From Erythrobacter litoralis (GTDB taxonomy: Bacteria > Pseudomonadota > Alphaproteobacteria > Sphingomonadales > Sphingomonadaceae), in NCBI RefSeq assembly GCF_001719165.1, contig NZ_CP017057.1, positions 992,001 to 1,056,000 on the forward strand: a stretch of 64,000 bases of DNA, in the 5' to 3' direction. Each line of letters starts with the position of its first letter. The first letter of the stretch is position 1. Shown here piece after piece: positions 45,450 through 55,500 of the stretch. The notes below the pieces were generated by a model. That model saw only the letters and a program-made list of their open reading frames with translations. It had not been told where the DNA came from and ran no database searches. The translations under genes were made by a program, and so were the position numbers.

Positions 45450-46373
45450 TCAGAAATCGTAGATGATCGTCACCCGGCTCAGCGTATCGGTCTTCACCGC
45501 GCCCGCGGGCGGATCGGTGTCGTGTTCCACCGTATAGGACAGCCGCAGCGAGAAATCGCCTGCGACCCGCGCCACGATGCCGCTGTCAGAAATGAAGGTC
45601 GACGAGCCCGACTGCACGAACGCGCTCGCATTCTGGGTGAACGTCAGCGTGTCGAGCAATTGCCAGTCGAAATCGAGTTCGGCGAGTCCGGCAAGGCTGC
45701 TGCTGCTGCTGCCGTCGACCAGTTCGGTGCGCCGCCAGGCGGGACCGGCCTTGACCGTCAGCGTCATGCCCTCGCCGCTCAGGACATCGTAGCCGAGGCC
45801 GCCCGAGACCGAATAGCGCGCGGCAAAGCCCTGGAAGGGATCACGTTCATAGCGCGCAAGGCCATAGGCATAGAGCCGGTCATTGATCTTCCAGTTGGGT
45901 TCGTAGGCGGCGAGGAACTGCTCGCGCGTAACGATGCCTTCGGTTTCTTGGTAATCGGCGCGGCCCGACAGGTTGTGGCGCCAGTTTATGCCTTCGCGCA
46001 CCAGCGAAAGCCCGGCGGTGATCCCGGTGTTGGACGCGTTCCCGGTCGAACGAAAGCCGCCCAGTTCGCCCTTGCCACTCCAGTTGTCGAAGAGGCCGGC
46101 ATTGCGGATGCGTTCCTGCTCGGCAGCCGCTTCGGCCTCGGCAGCGGCGGCGAGATCGGTTTCGTAAGCGGCGAGGATCGCGTCGATTTCCGCGGATTCG
46201 TCCGGATTGGTCGCGCGGGCGAGCTCGATTACGGTGCGGACCTTGTCCTCATCGCCGGTGTCGATCGCCGCGTCGATCATCGCGCGCACGGGGGCCGGCA
46301 GGTCGGCAAAGGCAGGCGCGGGCAGGGCGAGCGTGCCGAGCGAGAGCGCGAGGCAAGCGGGGTAAATCCGCAT
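45450..46373 (-). CDS. DUF481 outer-membrane beta-barrel protein
   Basis: The 307-residue protein has a signal peptide (residues 1-23, ending AFA), a helical Ala/Glu-rich region (about 55-95), and a C-terminal beta barrel of about 200 residues with alternating aromatic/polar strands and a final IIYDF typical of outer-membrane insertion. DUF481/YdiY proteins are induced by salt or acid in some bacteria; the cargo is unknown. Start ATG at 46373. The DUF1993 stop lies four bases upstream, so the two may share a transcript. Confidence 0.82.
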   Translation of the reverse strand: MRIYPACLALSLGTLALPAPAFADLPAPVRAMIDAAIDTGDEDKVRTVIELARATNPDESAEIDAILAAYETDLAAAAEAEAAAEQERIRNAGLFDNWSGKGELGGFRSTGNASNTGITAGLSLVREGINWRHNLSGRADYQETEGIVTREQFLAAYEPNWKINDRLYAYGLARYERDPFQGFAARYSVSGGLGYDVLSGEGMTLTVKAGPAWRRTELVDGSSSSSLAGLAELDFDWQLLDTLTFTQNASAFVQSGSSTFISDSGIVARVAGDFSLRLSYTVEHDTDPPAGAVKTDTLSRVTIIYDF

Positions 46374-46377
46374 CAAT

Positions 46378-46920
46378 TCACGCCCCCGCCGCGTCCTGGC
46401 GCGTCATCTGCATCGGACCCATGTAATCCATCTTGCCGAGCTTGACGCCCTTCATCCTGAGGATGTCGTAGAAGGTCGCGGCATGAAACTGGAAATTGGT
46501 CTGGTTGAAGCCGAGCAGGAACTGCGAGACGGTCCCTTCCATCAACTTCCTGCCGCCAAGCACGAACACGACCCTGTCTTCGGCGATGCGTTCGAGATCG
46601 TTTTCGTCCACGCCTGTCAGCGTCGCGCTCGCCTCGTCCACCATTGCGCGCATGGCGTCCCAGCTTTCGGGAATGGCGGTGAAGTCGGGGGTGAATTCGC
46701 CCGTCGGCATCAGGCCCAGCGCATAGCCCGAATGGACCCAGCAGGCGCGTACATGCCACGGCAGGGTCCACATGTCGGGCGCGAGCGATGCGCCGATGAG
46801 ATCGGTATCCTCGATCCCCTCGGCCCGGGCGTGGGCTTCTGCGCGGTCGATGATCGTGCGCATCCCTCCGAGCAATTGTTCGCAGGTGGGCACGAAGGCG
46901 GCGTGAAGCGTGAGCGGCAT
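46378..46920 (-). CDS. DUF1993-family protein
   Basis: The 180-residue protein fits the DUF1993 family of DinB-like helical bundles, with LHAAFVPTCEQLLGGMRTII near the start, LAPDMWTLPWHVRACWVHSG near residue 50, and HAATFYDILRMKGVKLGK at the end. DinB-like folds often bind a metal, but a clear three-His site is not obvious. Function is unknown. It precedes the DUF481 gene by four bases. Confidence 0.78.
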   Translation of the reverse strand: MPLTLHAAFVPTCEQLLGGMRTIIDRAEAHARAEGIEDTDLIGASLAPDMWTLPWHVRACWVHSGYALGLMPTGEFTPDFTAIPESWDAMRAMVDEASATLTGVDENDLERIAEDRVVFVLGGRKLMEGTVSQFLLGFNQTNFQFHAATFYDILRMKGVKLGKMDYMGPMQMTRQDAAGA

Positions 46921-47041
46921 GAGATTCCCCTGTTCGCCCGGCATGAGCGATTCGCCCCGCCTTAGCGAGCGCGAGCCGCGTCTTCCACCCCACCGTCCGG
47001 CGCGACTTCCTCGAGGTCGTCCGGCGCCCTTTCGCAGACGG

Positions 47042-47761
47042 TCAGCGTACCCGCGGGCCGCCGAAGGGAAGCGGGGGAGGGGGCTTGCGCGAACCGCGCG
47101 GAAGCTGCGCCTGATAGGCTCGCCCGCAATGTTCCACGCAATAGGGGAAGCCCGGGTTCACCTGCTGTCCGCAGAAATGGAAATCGGGTTCGCCCGGATG
47201 GCCCATGGGCCAGCGGCAGACCTTGTCCGACAGATCGAGCAGGCTGGTCTTGTCGGCGATCTCGGGGCTGGGCTTGGCCGGGACGAGACGCCGCGGCGGA
47301 GCGGGCGGGATCGGGGCCTGCTGGTCGCCCGGGCCCTGCCTGAGGAAACCGCCCGGGCCGACCGAGACGATCTTGGGCAGGTTCTGCTGGTCCATCTGCA
47401 CAGGGGCCGCCTTCGGCCCCGCATCCGCTTGCTGCGAAGCGGCGGAGGAAGCGGGCTTGCCCGAACCCTGCGCCGCAGGCTCGGCGCTCGCTGCGGGCTT
47501 CGTCTCGGCCTTTGCCGCCGGCTTTGCGGGCGCCGCGTCCTTCTTGGCGGGCGCTGCCTTGGCTGCGGGCTTCTTGGCTGCGGGCTTCTTCTTGTCGTTC
47601 GCCTTGACCGGCGAAGGACGCGACTTGAGGCCGAGCCGGTGAGCCTTGCCGATCACCGCATTGCGGCTGACGCCGCCGAGTTCCTCGGCGATCTGGCTCG
47701 CCGTGGCGCCGCCTTCCCACATCTTCTTGAGCATTGCGATGCGCTCGTCAGTCCAGCTCAT
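47042..47761 (-). CDS. gcrA: GcrA cell-cycle regulator
   Basis: GcrA is an alphaproteobacterial sigma-70 cofactor that acts with CcrM-methylated GANTC sites to control cell-cycle genes. The 239-residue protein starts MSWTDERIAMLKKMWEGGA, the conserved DNA-binding helix-turn-helix (about 1-48, including SRNAVIGKAHRLGL), then a long Lys/Ala/Pro-rich linker of about 85 residues, and ends in the RNA-polymerase-binding C-terminal domain with CRWPMGHPGEPDFHFCG and YCVEHCGRAYQ. The linker is longer than in Caulobacter. A GATTC site lies nine bases before the start codon. Confidence 0.95.
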   Translation of the reverse strand: MSWTDERIAMLKKMWEGGATASQIAEELGGVSRNAVIGKAHRLGLKSRPSPVKANDKKKPAAKKPAAKAAPAKKDAAPAKPAAKAETKPAASAEPAAQGSGKPASSAASQQADAGPKAAPVQMDQQNLPKIVSVGPGGFLRQGPGDQQAPIPPAPPRRLVPAKPSPEIADKTSLLDLSDKVCRWPMGHPGEPDFHFCGQQVNPGFPYCVEHCGRAYQAQLPRGSRKPPPPLPFGGPRVR

Positions 47762-47848
47762 AGGTGTTCGATTCCGTTCCTGATGGTCGCGCGGGGTTGC
47801 CCTGCGCGGGTGTTGCCAGCGCTACGCCAAGGACGTAGGCGCTGAGGC

Positions 47849-48748
47849 ATGGCCGATCAAGCACCCACCACGAGCAAGCAGCTCGCATCTGCGCGCGTCG
47901 CCCCCGGAAATGCCGAGACGGGCGGGGGCGCCCGTTTCACCCCGCGCGGCCAACCGGTCATCACCGGGATCAACCGCGTCGGGCTCTACAGCCTCTATAT
48001 GAAGGAGGTGAGGCGGTTTCTCAAGGTCCAGACCCAGACGATCTGGGCCCCGGCTGTCACGACGCTGCTGTTTCTGGTGATCTTCTCGGTCGCGCTCGGG
48101 CGCGAGGGCCGCGAAGTCCTGGGGGTCGAGTTCGCGAGCTTCGTCGCACCGGGCCTCATCGTGATGGGCATGATGCAGAACGCCTTCGCCAATTCGAGCT
48201 TTTCGCTGCTGTCGGGCAAGATTCAGGGCACGATCATCGACCTGCTGATGCCGCCGCTCTCGCCGGGCGAGCTGATGGCGGGAATCGTCGGCGCGGCGGT
48301 TACGCGCGCGGTCGCGGTGGGCTGCACGGTGGGGCTCGCCATGGTGCTTTGGCCGGGCGTGACGCTCCACATCGCCCATGTATGGGCTATCGTCTGGTTC
48401 GGGCTGATGGGTTCGGTCATGCTAGCGCTGTTCGGGCTTGCGACCTCGATCTGGGCGGAGAAGTTCGACCACAATGCCGCGATCACCAATTTCGTCATCG
48501 CTCCGCTCTCGCTGCTGTCGGGTACGTTCTACGTGATCGACAATCTTGCGCCCGCGTTTCAGGCGGTGAGCCGGGCGAACCCCTTCTTCTACGTGATCTC
48601 GGGTTTCCGCTATGGCTTTCTCGGCGAAAGCGATATCGGCCGGGCGAGCGACGTCGCATGGGCGGCGGCGGGTATCGGGGTGTTCAACCTTGTGCTCGCG
48701 CTGATCGTCTATGTGATCCTGCGCAGCGGATGGAAGCTGAAGAGCTAG
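47849..48748 (+). CDS. ABC-2 type transporter permease
   Basis: The 299-residue membrane protein has a polar N-terminus of about 55 residues and six predicted helices. The ABC-2 signature is the NPFFYVISGFRYGFLG segment near residue 250. It resembles permeases of drug, lipid or polysaccharide exporters. No ATPase gene is adjacent; the partner must lie elsewhere. It is divergent from gcrA with an 87-base gap. Confidence 0.88.
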   Translation: MADQAPTTSKQLASARVAPGNAETGGGARFTPRGQPVITGINRVGLYSLYMKEVRRFLKVQTQTIWAPAVTTLLFLVIFSVALGREGREVLGVEFASFVAPGLIVMGMMQNAFANSSFSLLSGKIQGTIIDLLMPPLSPGELMAGIVGAAVTRAVAVGCTVGLAMVLWPGVTLHIAHVWAIVWFGLMGSVMLALFGLATSIWAEKFDHNAAITNFVIAPLSLLSGTFYVIDNLAPAFQAVSRANPFFYVISGFRYGFLGESDIGRASDVAWAAAGIGVFNLVLALIVYVILRSGWKLKS

Positions 48749-48866
48749 CGCCCCGCGCCCGCGATGGAGCGCTGAACCGCGCCAAAGGCTCGGCTGGGTC
48801 GACCGGCCACCCCGAGCACCAAGAGGCGCAAGGACATGGGCGGTCGGCAGCATGGCTGCCCCAAGG

Positions 48867-49247
48867 TCAGTGCGTGAGCGAGCGCCGCATGCGGTAACGG
48901 CCGTCCTTGAACCCTTCGAACAGCTGCGGCACCGTCGGATGGTCGATCGGCCCGCCGGTCGCATCGGCCACCAGGTTACCCTGGCTGACATAGGCGACAT
49001 AGCTCGAATCCTCGTTTTCGGCGAGGAGGTGGTAAAACGGCTGATCGCGGTCGGGGCGGATATCTTCGGGGATGGACTGGTACCATTCCTCGCTGTTGGC
49101 GAAGACCGGATCGATATCGAAGATTACCCCGCGGAAGCTGAACAGGCGGTGGCGGACAACGTCGCCGATGCCGAAGCGGGTGCGGGTCTCAAGCGGGGCG
49201 TAGATCGTGCGCCCGGCCTGCATCGAGAAGAACTGAGCACGTTCCAT
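48867..49247 (-). CDS. hspQ: Heat shock protein HspQ (YccV-like)
   Basis: HspQ binds hemimethylated DNA and stimulates the Lon protease in E. coli. The 126-residue protein has the family stretch TRTRFGIGDVVRHRLFSFRG near residue 22, VIFDIDPVFANSEEWYQSIP near residue 42, and PFYHLLAENEDSSYVAYVSQ near residue 70. It is longer than the E. coli version by about 20 residues at the C-terminus. The ATG at 49247 is chosen; MQAG at 49223 is an alternative. Confidence 0.88.
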   Translation of the reverse strand: MERAQFFSMQAGRTIYAPLETRTRFGIGDVVRHRLFSFRGVIFDIDPVFANSEEWYQSIPEDIRPDRDQPFYHLLAENEDSSYVAYVSQGNLVADATGGPIDHPTVPQLFEGFKDGRYRMRRSLTH

Positions 49248-49477
49248 AATTCGAAGAATATGGGGCCTTTCAGCGGCATGGCAAGGCGCAGGTGTGCTGC
49301 GGATGCGAGATATGCACCGAAATTGTCGACAATCGGGACTTGGCAAGGCGTGGGCCATGGGCTAACGGGCGCGCTCCCGATTGCCCCGCCGATGCGTTCG
49401 ACCGACGCGAAGGGGCGGATCGGAGCATGGTGCGGATCAGGCGGGTTTGCCCGCACGACGCGCCCGCAGCAGCCGTC

Positions 49478-49567
<90 letters not shown>

Positions 49568-49809
49568 GCTGATCGCCCTTTATTCTCCTTGCTTTGCCGG
49601 ACCGCGCCGACGGGCGCGCAAACGCCGCTGCGCGGGCCAATTTCCAGCGAAAGCGTCAGGCGGGCGGTTGCAGGGGCCCTTTGCCGCCTGCCGATCTCCG
49701 GCCTTCTTCCAATAGCCGCCTTCACGTTTCTGCGCTGGTTACGGCATAACGGGACCTCTCAAGGAAGGAGGCGATCCCGGTCTTGGCCCTGGGAAGTTGT
49801 GTGCCGAGT
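49568..49809. other. Gene-free stretch before the sigF promoter
   Basis: These 242 bases between tRNA-Ser and the ECF promoter show no credible gene on either strand. A TTATTCTCC stretch just after the tRNA may help end its transcript. I see no direct repeat of the tRNA 3' end, so there is no sign of an integrated element. Confidence 0.5.
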
Positions 49810-49835
49810 GTAACCCGGGCGCCGGTTCGAGCGAA
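49810..49835 (+). promoter_or_regulatory. ECF sigma (SigF-type) promoter
   Basis: GTAACC at 49810-49815 and CGAA at 49832-49835 are separated by exactly 16 bases, the pattern reported for Caulobacter SigF-dependent promoters. It lies about 50 bases before a four-gene operon that ends with an ECF sigma factor and its membrane anti-sigma factor, so the operon is probably autoregulated. Confidence 0.8.
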
Positions 49836-49886
49836 AATGTCGTTGGACGCCGCCTCGGGCGTCCGCGATGAAGAAGGAACACAACC

Positions 49887-50285
49887 ATGCGCAACATTGG
49901 CTTACCGGGTCTCGCCCTCGGCGCCTTCGCGGCCGTTGCAATCGTGCAGCCCGCCCATGCTGCCGAGTTCAGGCCCTATTCCGACGCCGCCTTCGCCGCG
50001 GCGCAGGCCGAGGGGCGGCCGATCCTGATCGACGTCCACGCGCCCTGGTGCCCGGTCTGCGCCCGCCAGCAGCCCCTGATCGAGCGCGCCGCCCAAGACC
50101 CGGCGAACGGGGATCTCGTCGTCTTCAGGCTCGACTTCGACAATCAGAAGGCCGAACAGCGCCAGTTCCGCGTCACCAGGCAGAGCACGTTGATCGCCTT
50201 CGACGGCAAGCGCGAGACCGGGCGCCTGCTGGGTTCCACCGATGCCGGGGCGATCGCCGAACTCATCGCCTCGACCCGCGGCTGA
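49887..50285 (+). CDS. Periplasmic thioredoxin-like protein
   Basis: The 132-residue protein has a signal peptide (about 1-25, ending AHAA) and a thioredoxin fold with the redox pair in HAPWCPVCARQQP (CPVC). Its family resembles the C-terminal domain of DsbD and thiol reductases that receive electrons from CcdA. It is first in the SigF-type operon, so it is likely made during oxidative or metal stress and works with the CcdA-like protein that follows 10 bases later. Confidence 0.88.
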   Translation: MRNIGLPGLALGAFAAVAIVQPAHAAEFRPYSDAAFAAAQAEGRPILIDVHAPWCPVCARQQPLIERAAQDPANGDLVVFRLDFDNQKAEQRQFRVTRQSTLIAFDGKRETGRLLGSTDAGAIAELIASTRG

Positions 50286-50295
50286 GGAAGCGGCG

Positions 50296-51018
50296 ATGGA
50301 CTTGCTGGCCCTTGCTGCCGCGCTGCTCGCCGGGCTGCTGACCTTCCTCAACCCTTGCGTGCTGCCGATCCTGCCGCTGGTGTTCGGAGCATCGGCCAAT
50401 GAACATCGTTTCGGGCCGGCGGCTCTGGCGGCGGGGCTCGCCCTTTCGTTCACTGCGGTCGGGCTGTTCATCGCCACGATCGGCTTCTCGCTCGGGCTCG
50501 ATCCCGACCTGTTTCGTATCGTGTCGGCGGGACTGCTGATCGTGTTCGGCGCGCTTCTCGTCGTTCCTCGCGCCCAGTATGCCGTGCAGACCGCGATGGG
50601 CCCCATCGCCGACTGGGGATCGCGGCGGAGCGGTGCGCATGATCGGAGCGGTCTCGACGGACAGTTCGGCCTGGGGCTGCTGCTCGGTGCGGTGTGGAGC
50701 CCGTGTGTCGGCCCGACGCTGGGAGCGGCGACATTGCTGGCGAGCCAGGGCGAACAAATCGGCGCGGCGGCGATCACCATGCTGGTATTCGGCATCGGGG
50801 CGGCGATGCCCCTGCTGCTGATCGGGACCGTGCTGCGCCCGCATATGGCGCGGCTGACGGGGAGCCTCGGGACTGCGGGCAGGGCGGGCAAGTTCCTGCT
50901 GGGCGGGGGCATGATCGTGGCGGGCGCCTTCGTCCTCACGGGGCTCGACAAGATTTTCGAAACCCTGCTGGTCGAGACAGGTCCTGCCTGGCTCATCGAC
51001 CTGACGACGATGTTCTGA
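50296..51018 (+). CDS. CcdA/DsbD-like transmembrane thiol-electron transporter
   Basis: CcdA-like proteins carry reducing power across the inner membrane. The 240-residue protein has six hydrophobic helices. The redox cysteines are in FLNPCVLPILPLV near residue 19 and in WSPCVGPTLG near residue 136, symmetrically placed as in DsbD's core. It follows the thioredoxin-like gene and shares one base with the sigF start (TGATG). Together the two pass electrons from cytosolic thioredoxin to the periplasm. Confidence 0.9.
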   Translation: MDLLALAAALLAGLLTFLNPCVLPILPLVFGASANEHRFGPAALAAGLALSFTAVGLFIATIGFSLGLDPDLFRIVSAGLLIVFGALLVVPRAQYAVQTAMGPIADWGSRRSGAHDRSGLDGQFGLGLLLGAVWSPCVGPTLGAATLLASQGEQIGAAAITMLVFGIGAAMPLLLIGTVLRPHMARLTGSLGTAGRAGKFLLGGGMIVAGAFVLTGLDKIFETLLVETGPAWLIDLTTMF

Positions 51019-51542
51019 TGCGTGCCGATGACGCCAGCCTGTCCGCTCTGATGAGCAAGGCGCAGGCCGGCGACCGCGAGGCCTATCGCGCCGTGCTCGA
51101 ACACAGCCGGGACTGGCTCGTCCGGTTCTATCGCGGGCGGATCGATCCTGCGGGCGCGGACGATCTGGTGCAGGAGACCTTGATGTCCATCCATGCCAAG
51201 CGCGCGACCTACGATCCTTCGCGCCCTTTCCTGCCGTGGCTTGCCGCGATCGCGCGGTATCGCTGGGTCGATCGTCTGCGCCGCACCTACCGTCGCAGCG
51301 AAACCGAGCTCGACGAGACCCTAGCCGAGGGAGATCACGAGGCGGACGTGGTCGCGCGGATCAGCATCGACCGGATGCTGGCGCGGCTGTCCGAGGGGCA
51401 GGGCGAGGCGATCCGCCTCGTCAAGATCGAAGGCCTGAGCATCGCCGAGGCCAGCAGGCGGACCGGGCAGTCCGTATCGCTGGTCAAGGTGAACATCCAT
51501 CGCGGATTGAGGAAACTCGCCGAACATGTCGAAAGCGAATAG
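51018..51542 (+). CDS. sigF: ECF sigma factor (SigF/ECF16-like)
   Basis: The 174-residue protein has sigma region 2 (LVRFYRGRIDPAGADDLVQE, near residue 34, and RPFLPWLAAIARYRWVDRLR) and region 4 with IEGLSIAEASRRTGQS near residue 136, followed by the DNA-contacting VSLVKVNIHRGLRKL. Coupling to the CcdA-like gene by TGATG and to an NrsF-type anti-sigma gene matches the Caulobacter sigF-nrsF module, which responds to chromium, cadmium and oxidative stress. The inducer here is inferred. Confidence 0.92.
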   Translation: MRADDASLSALMSKAQAGDREAYRAVLEHSRDWLVRFYRGRIDPAGADDLVQETLMSIHAKRATYDPSRPFLPWLAAIARYRWVDRLRRTYRRSETELDETLAEGDHEADVVARISIDRMLARLSEGQGEAIRLVKIEGLSIAEASRRTGQSVSLVKVNIHRGLRKLAEHVESE

Positions 51543-51546
51543 CGTC

Positions 51547-52191
51547 ATGAATGTATCGAGTGCCGACCGGATCGACGACCTCGTCGTCAGCCTTGCCCCG
51601 GTGCGACGGGTAAGGAAGCGGACGGGACTGCTGGTTGTCGCGGCCGCAACGCTGCTGGCTATCGCCCTAAGCGCTCCGGTTTTCGGATTGCGGCCCGATC
51701 TCGCTGCGATGAATCCGGCCGAGATCGTGCTGCTGCGTTCGGGTGCCTTGCTGCTGACGGGGATCGCAGCTGCGCTGGCCGTCACCGCAAGCGCATCGCC
51801 CGGCGTCGGTTCGCGCCGCGAGGGGTGGCGCTGGGCGCTCGGCGCGATGCTGCTTTTCCCTGCCGCCAGCGGGTTGCTGATCCTTGGCGGCGCGCCCTAT
51901 CCGCTCGAAATTCTTGCCGCTTCAAGCGTTCCCTACTGCATCGGTCTCAGCCTATCGAGCGCGCTTGCGATCGGCGGCCTGCTGACCGCCTGGCTGCGCC
52001 GCGGGGCCGTCACCGAACTGCGCCGCGCGGGCTGGCTCACCGGGCTTGCTGCCGGGGCGCTCGGCACCTTCGTCTACAATCTCGGCTGTCCGAGCAATTC
52101 GGTCCACTACGTTGCGCTGTGGTACGGCATATCGGTGGGAAGCGCGGCGCTGGCGGGGCGCCTGATGGTGCCGCCTCTGCTGCGCTGGTAA
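51547..52191 (+). CDS. nrsF: NrsF-type membrane anti-sigma factor (DUF1109)
   Basis: The 214-residue protein has an N-terminal cytosolic segment of about 30 residues and six membrane helices, the layout of DUF1109/NrsF. Two cysteines, in SVPYCIGLSL (near 125) and YNLGCPSNSVHY (near 180), match the paired cysteines that Caulobacter NrsF uses to sense metals. An in-frame ATG at 51526, overlapping sigF, is an alternative start. The CcdA/thioredoxin genes in the same operon could reset these cysteines. Confidence 0.9.
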   Translation: MNVSSADRIDDLVVSLAPVRRVRKRTGLLVVAAATLLAIALSAPVFGLRPDLAAMNPAEIVLLRSGALLLTGIAAALAVTASASPGVGSRREGWRWALGAMLLFPAASGLLILGGAPYPLEILAASSVPYCIGLSLSSALAIGGLLTAWLRRGAVTELRRAGWLTGLAAGALGTFVYNLGCPSNSVHYVALWYGISVGSAALAGRLMVPPLLRW

Positions 52192-52516
52192 TCTGTCGGC
52201 AGCCCTAGGAAACGGGCCAGGAAACGAGTTCCGCCACGATTGCAGACCGGGGCGCTGCCTGTCGCGGGAATGGCTGCCCGTCGAACGCCGAAGCCGTGCC
52301 GCGCGGAGGCCTTCGCACGTGCAGCAGCGATGCCGCCGTGGCCCGCAAAGGGCGGCGCGGTAGAGACGGTGCACAGCCGCATCCGATCTTGGGGCTGGCA
52401 AATTTGCAACAATCTTTCGCGCATTATGTCTGGGTAATTACAATATGGCGAAACCTCCTTGACAGCCTTCGCGCCCGCATCAATCCTGACGCAGTGCAGC
52501 AAAAACAGGGGCAGCC
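52192..52516 (+). other. Gene-free region upstream of the large TonB receptor
   Basis: About 325 bases hold no credible gene. The last 130 are AT-richer than the surroundings and contain TTGACA at 52459-52464 and the palindrome GTAATTAC near 52434-52441, so the receptor promoter is probably here. The best -10 partner for the TTGACA is weak, and no Fur-type repeat is visible. Confidence 0.45.
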
Positions 52517-55500
52517 ATGACACTCTTCAAGCTTTCTTCCCACGCGATTCTTCTCGCCGCGGCGAGCGCTCTGCCACAGGCAGTGCTTGCCCAGCAGGCT
52601 CCCGACAGCGACGGGGAGCCCGGCGAAAGCGGAGCGAGGGGCGATGCGATCGTCGTGACCGGCTCGCGCATCGCGACGGATTCGACAACGTCTCTGGCCA
52701 GCCCCGTGCAGGTCATTACCGCCGAACAGTTCCGCAATTCGGGCGAGATCAACGTAGCCCAGACCTTGCGCGAAATTCCCGCGCTTCAGGGTTCGGACCC
52801 CGCCACGCTCGACAGCGCGCAGGGCCTTGCCCTGACCGGGGCGAGCACGCTCAACCTGCGCCAGCTCGGCACGAACCGCACGCTCGTGCTGCAGGACGGG
52901 CGTCGTCACGTTCCGGGCATCGCCGGCACCGCGACGGTCGATGTCGGCTCGATCCCTCAGGCGCTCATCGGCAGCGTCGAAGTCCTCACCGGCGGCGCGT
53001 CTGCGGTCTACGGTGCGGACGCGGTGTCGGGCGTCGTCAACTACGTCATGCGCACCGGCCGCGATTTCGACGGGCTTGAATACCGGCTCCAGAGCGGGAT
53101 CAGCGATGAAGGCGATGCGGAGGAATTCTACGGCTCGATCGCGGGTGGCGGAACCTTCCAGGACGGCCGCGGCAGCGCGGTCTTCGCGGTCGAATACTCG
53201 CATTCGACTGCGGTCCTGAACGGCGATAGGCCGAACATCGCAGGCCCGGGCTTCTCATCGCTCAATCCGAGCAATCCCTTCCTGAACGAGATCCTCGGCC
53301 TTGATCCCAATGCGGAGCAGGCCTTCGTTCCCGACCGCAGGCTCCCGGTTTCGAGCGCGGGATCGACCATCGCTGTCGATCCGACGCCGTTCGCCTTCCC
53401 GTTCGGCCAGCTCCTTTCCTTCGTCAACAATTTCAATCCGGCGACCGATACCGTCCCGAACATTCCGGGCACGAACATTCCGGTGCTGCAGGTGATCGAC
53501 GAAAACGGCAATGTGCGCGCCTTCAATCCCGGCATTTCGACCGGTGCCTTCAACGCGATCGGCGGGGACGGCATCTTCATCGGAGAAACCGCGCCGGGGC
53601 TGACCCTGATCCCGGAAGTGACGCAGGTGACCGCGGCGGCGGGCTTCGACTATGAGATCACGCCGACGCTCACCTTCTTCGCGGATGCCAAATTCTCCTA
53701 TACCGAGACATCCGATGTCTCGGGCATTCCGTTCTCCGACGACATCCCGATTGCGCTCGACAACCCGTTCCTGCCGACCGCGATCCAGAACCAGATCCCG
53801 ATACTCGATGCGCTTCTGCCCGGCGAGACGCCGAGCATCTTCGTCGCGCGCGACAATGTCGGGTCGGAAACCAATTCGGGGACCAGCCTCGAGCGTTCGA
53901 CGATCCGCGCGACCGGCGGGCTGCGCTGGGAAGCGCCGGGAAGCAACATCTCGTTCGAGGCTTTCTATGCCTGGGGCCGGACCGAAGTCGACGACACGTT
54001 CCGCAATGCACGCCTCAATGACCGCTATTTCACGGCGATCGATGCAGTCGCCCTGACTGCCGCCGACCTTGACGGGACCAATCCGAACGTCGCGTTCGGC
54101 CCGGGCGGCGTCGGCACGCTCAACGCGATCCGCGACGGCCAGGACATCGAGATCACTTCGGGCACCGCGCAGATCGGCGACATCGTCTGCCGTTCCGAGC
54201 TGACCGGGCTTCCCTCGCCCGCCGCGCTGTTCGTCGGCGGTCCGCCGCTTTACGCTCCCGGAACGATCATCAACGGAACCGATGTTAGCGACCTCACCCG
54301 CCCGGTGACGTTCCAGATCGGCGATGGCTCGTGTGCACCGATCAACATTCTCGGGCCCAACTCGATCGGCGGGGCTGGCGCTGACTTCGCTTTCGTCGAC
54401 CTGCTCGACAACACCGTGATCGAACAGCAGCAATTCCTCGCTGTCCTTTCGGGCGATACCGGCCATTTCTTCGAACTGCCCGGCGGGCCGATCGGCTTTG
54501 CGGCGGGTTTCGAATATCGCCGCGACGAATCGCAGTTCACGCGGGCCAACTTCTTCTCGATCGAACCCAATGTCATCACGAACAACAGCGTCCCGCTGTT
54601 CAATTCGCCGACCGACGGGCAGGGCATCAGCGTGTATGAAGGCTTCGGTGAAATCCGTCTGCCGCTGCTTGCGGACATGCCCTTCGTCAACCTGCTGGAA
54701 GTGACCGCCTCGGGCCGTATTTCCGACTACAACACGATCGGATCGACCGAGACCTATTCGTTCGGCGGCATCTATTCGCCGGTCGAATGGCTGACCTTCC
54801 GTGGCACCTATTCGCGCGCGGTCCGCGCGCCCAATATCGGTGAACTCTTCGCGCCGCAGGGCGCTGCGTTCATCGGCGTGGATGCCGACCCGTGCGACGA
54901 AGGCAACATCAACAACGGTAGCACCAACCGACCCGACAACTGCCTCCAGTTCGTCGCTCCCGGCTTCGATTCGTCCGACTTCCTGACGGCATTCGTCACC
55001 GGGACCACGGGCGGCAACCCTGACCTGACCGAGGAAACGTCGGACAGCTTCACGATCGGCGCGATCTTCGAACCGCGCGGCATTCTTGGCGGCGCGCTCG
55101 ACGGGCTGGTCCTGATCGCGGACTATTACGACATCGAGATCGAGGATGCCGTCGGCAGCCTGACCGGTGCCGAGATCGCCGAGGCCTGCGTCGACCTTCC
55201 CTCGACAGACAACCAGTTCTGCGACTCGATCCAGCGCGATCCGAACAATGGCGGGGCGATCTCGGGCTTCACCTCGGGTAACATCAACCTCGCCGTACTG
55301 CGTGCGCGGGGCATCGACTTCGAAGCGCGCTACCGCTTCGATGCGCCGTTCGGCGGCAATCGCGACTGGGGCTTCTTCGAACTGCGCGCCGCGGGCACGC
55401 ACTTCCTCGAGCGGTTCACCGAAAGCGATCCCATCATCGGCCAGACGATCGCTGACGAAACCGATCCGCTCCAGCAGGAATTGCTGATCAAGAGCCAGGC

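Noticed and set aside
53255..55402. Minus-strand frame of about 700 codons inside the large TonB receptor
   Set aside because: It is a shadow of the receptor; no signal, motif or ribosome-binding site supports it.
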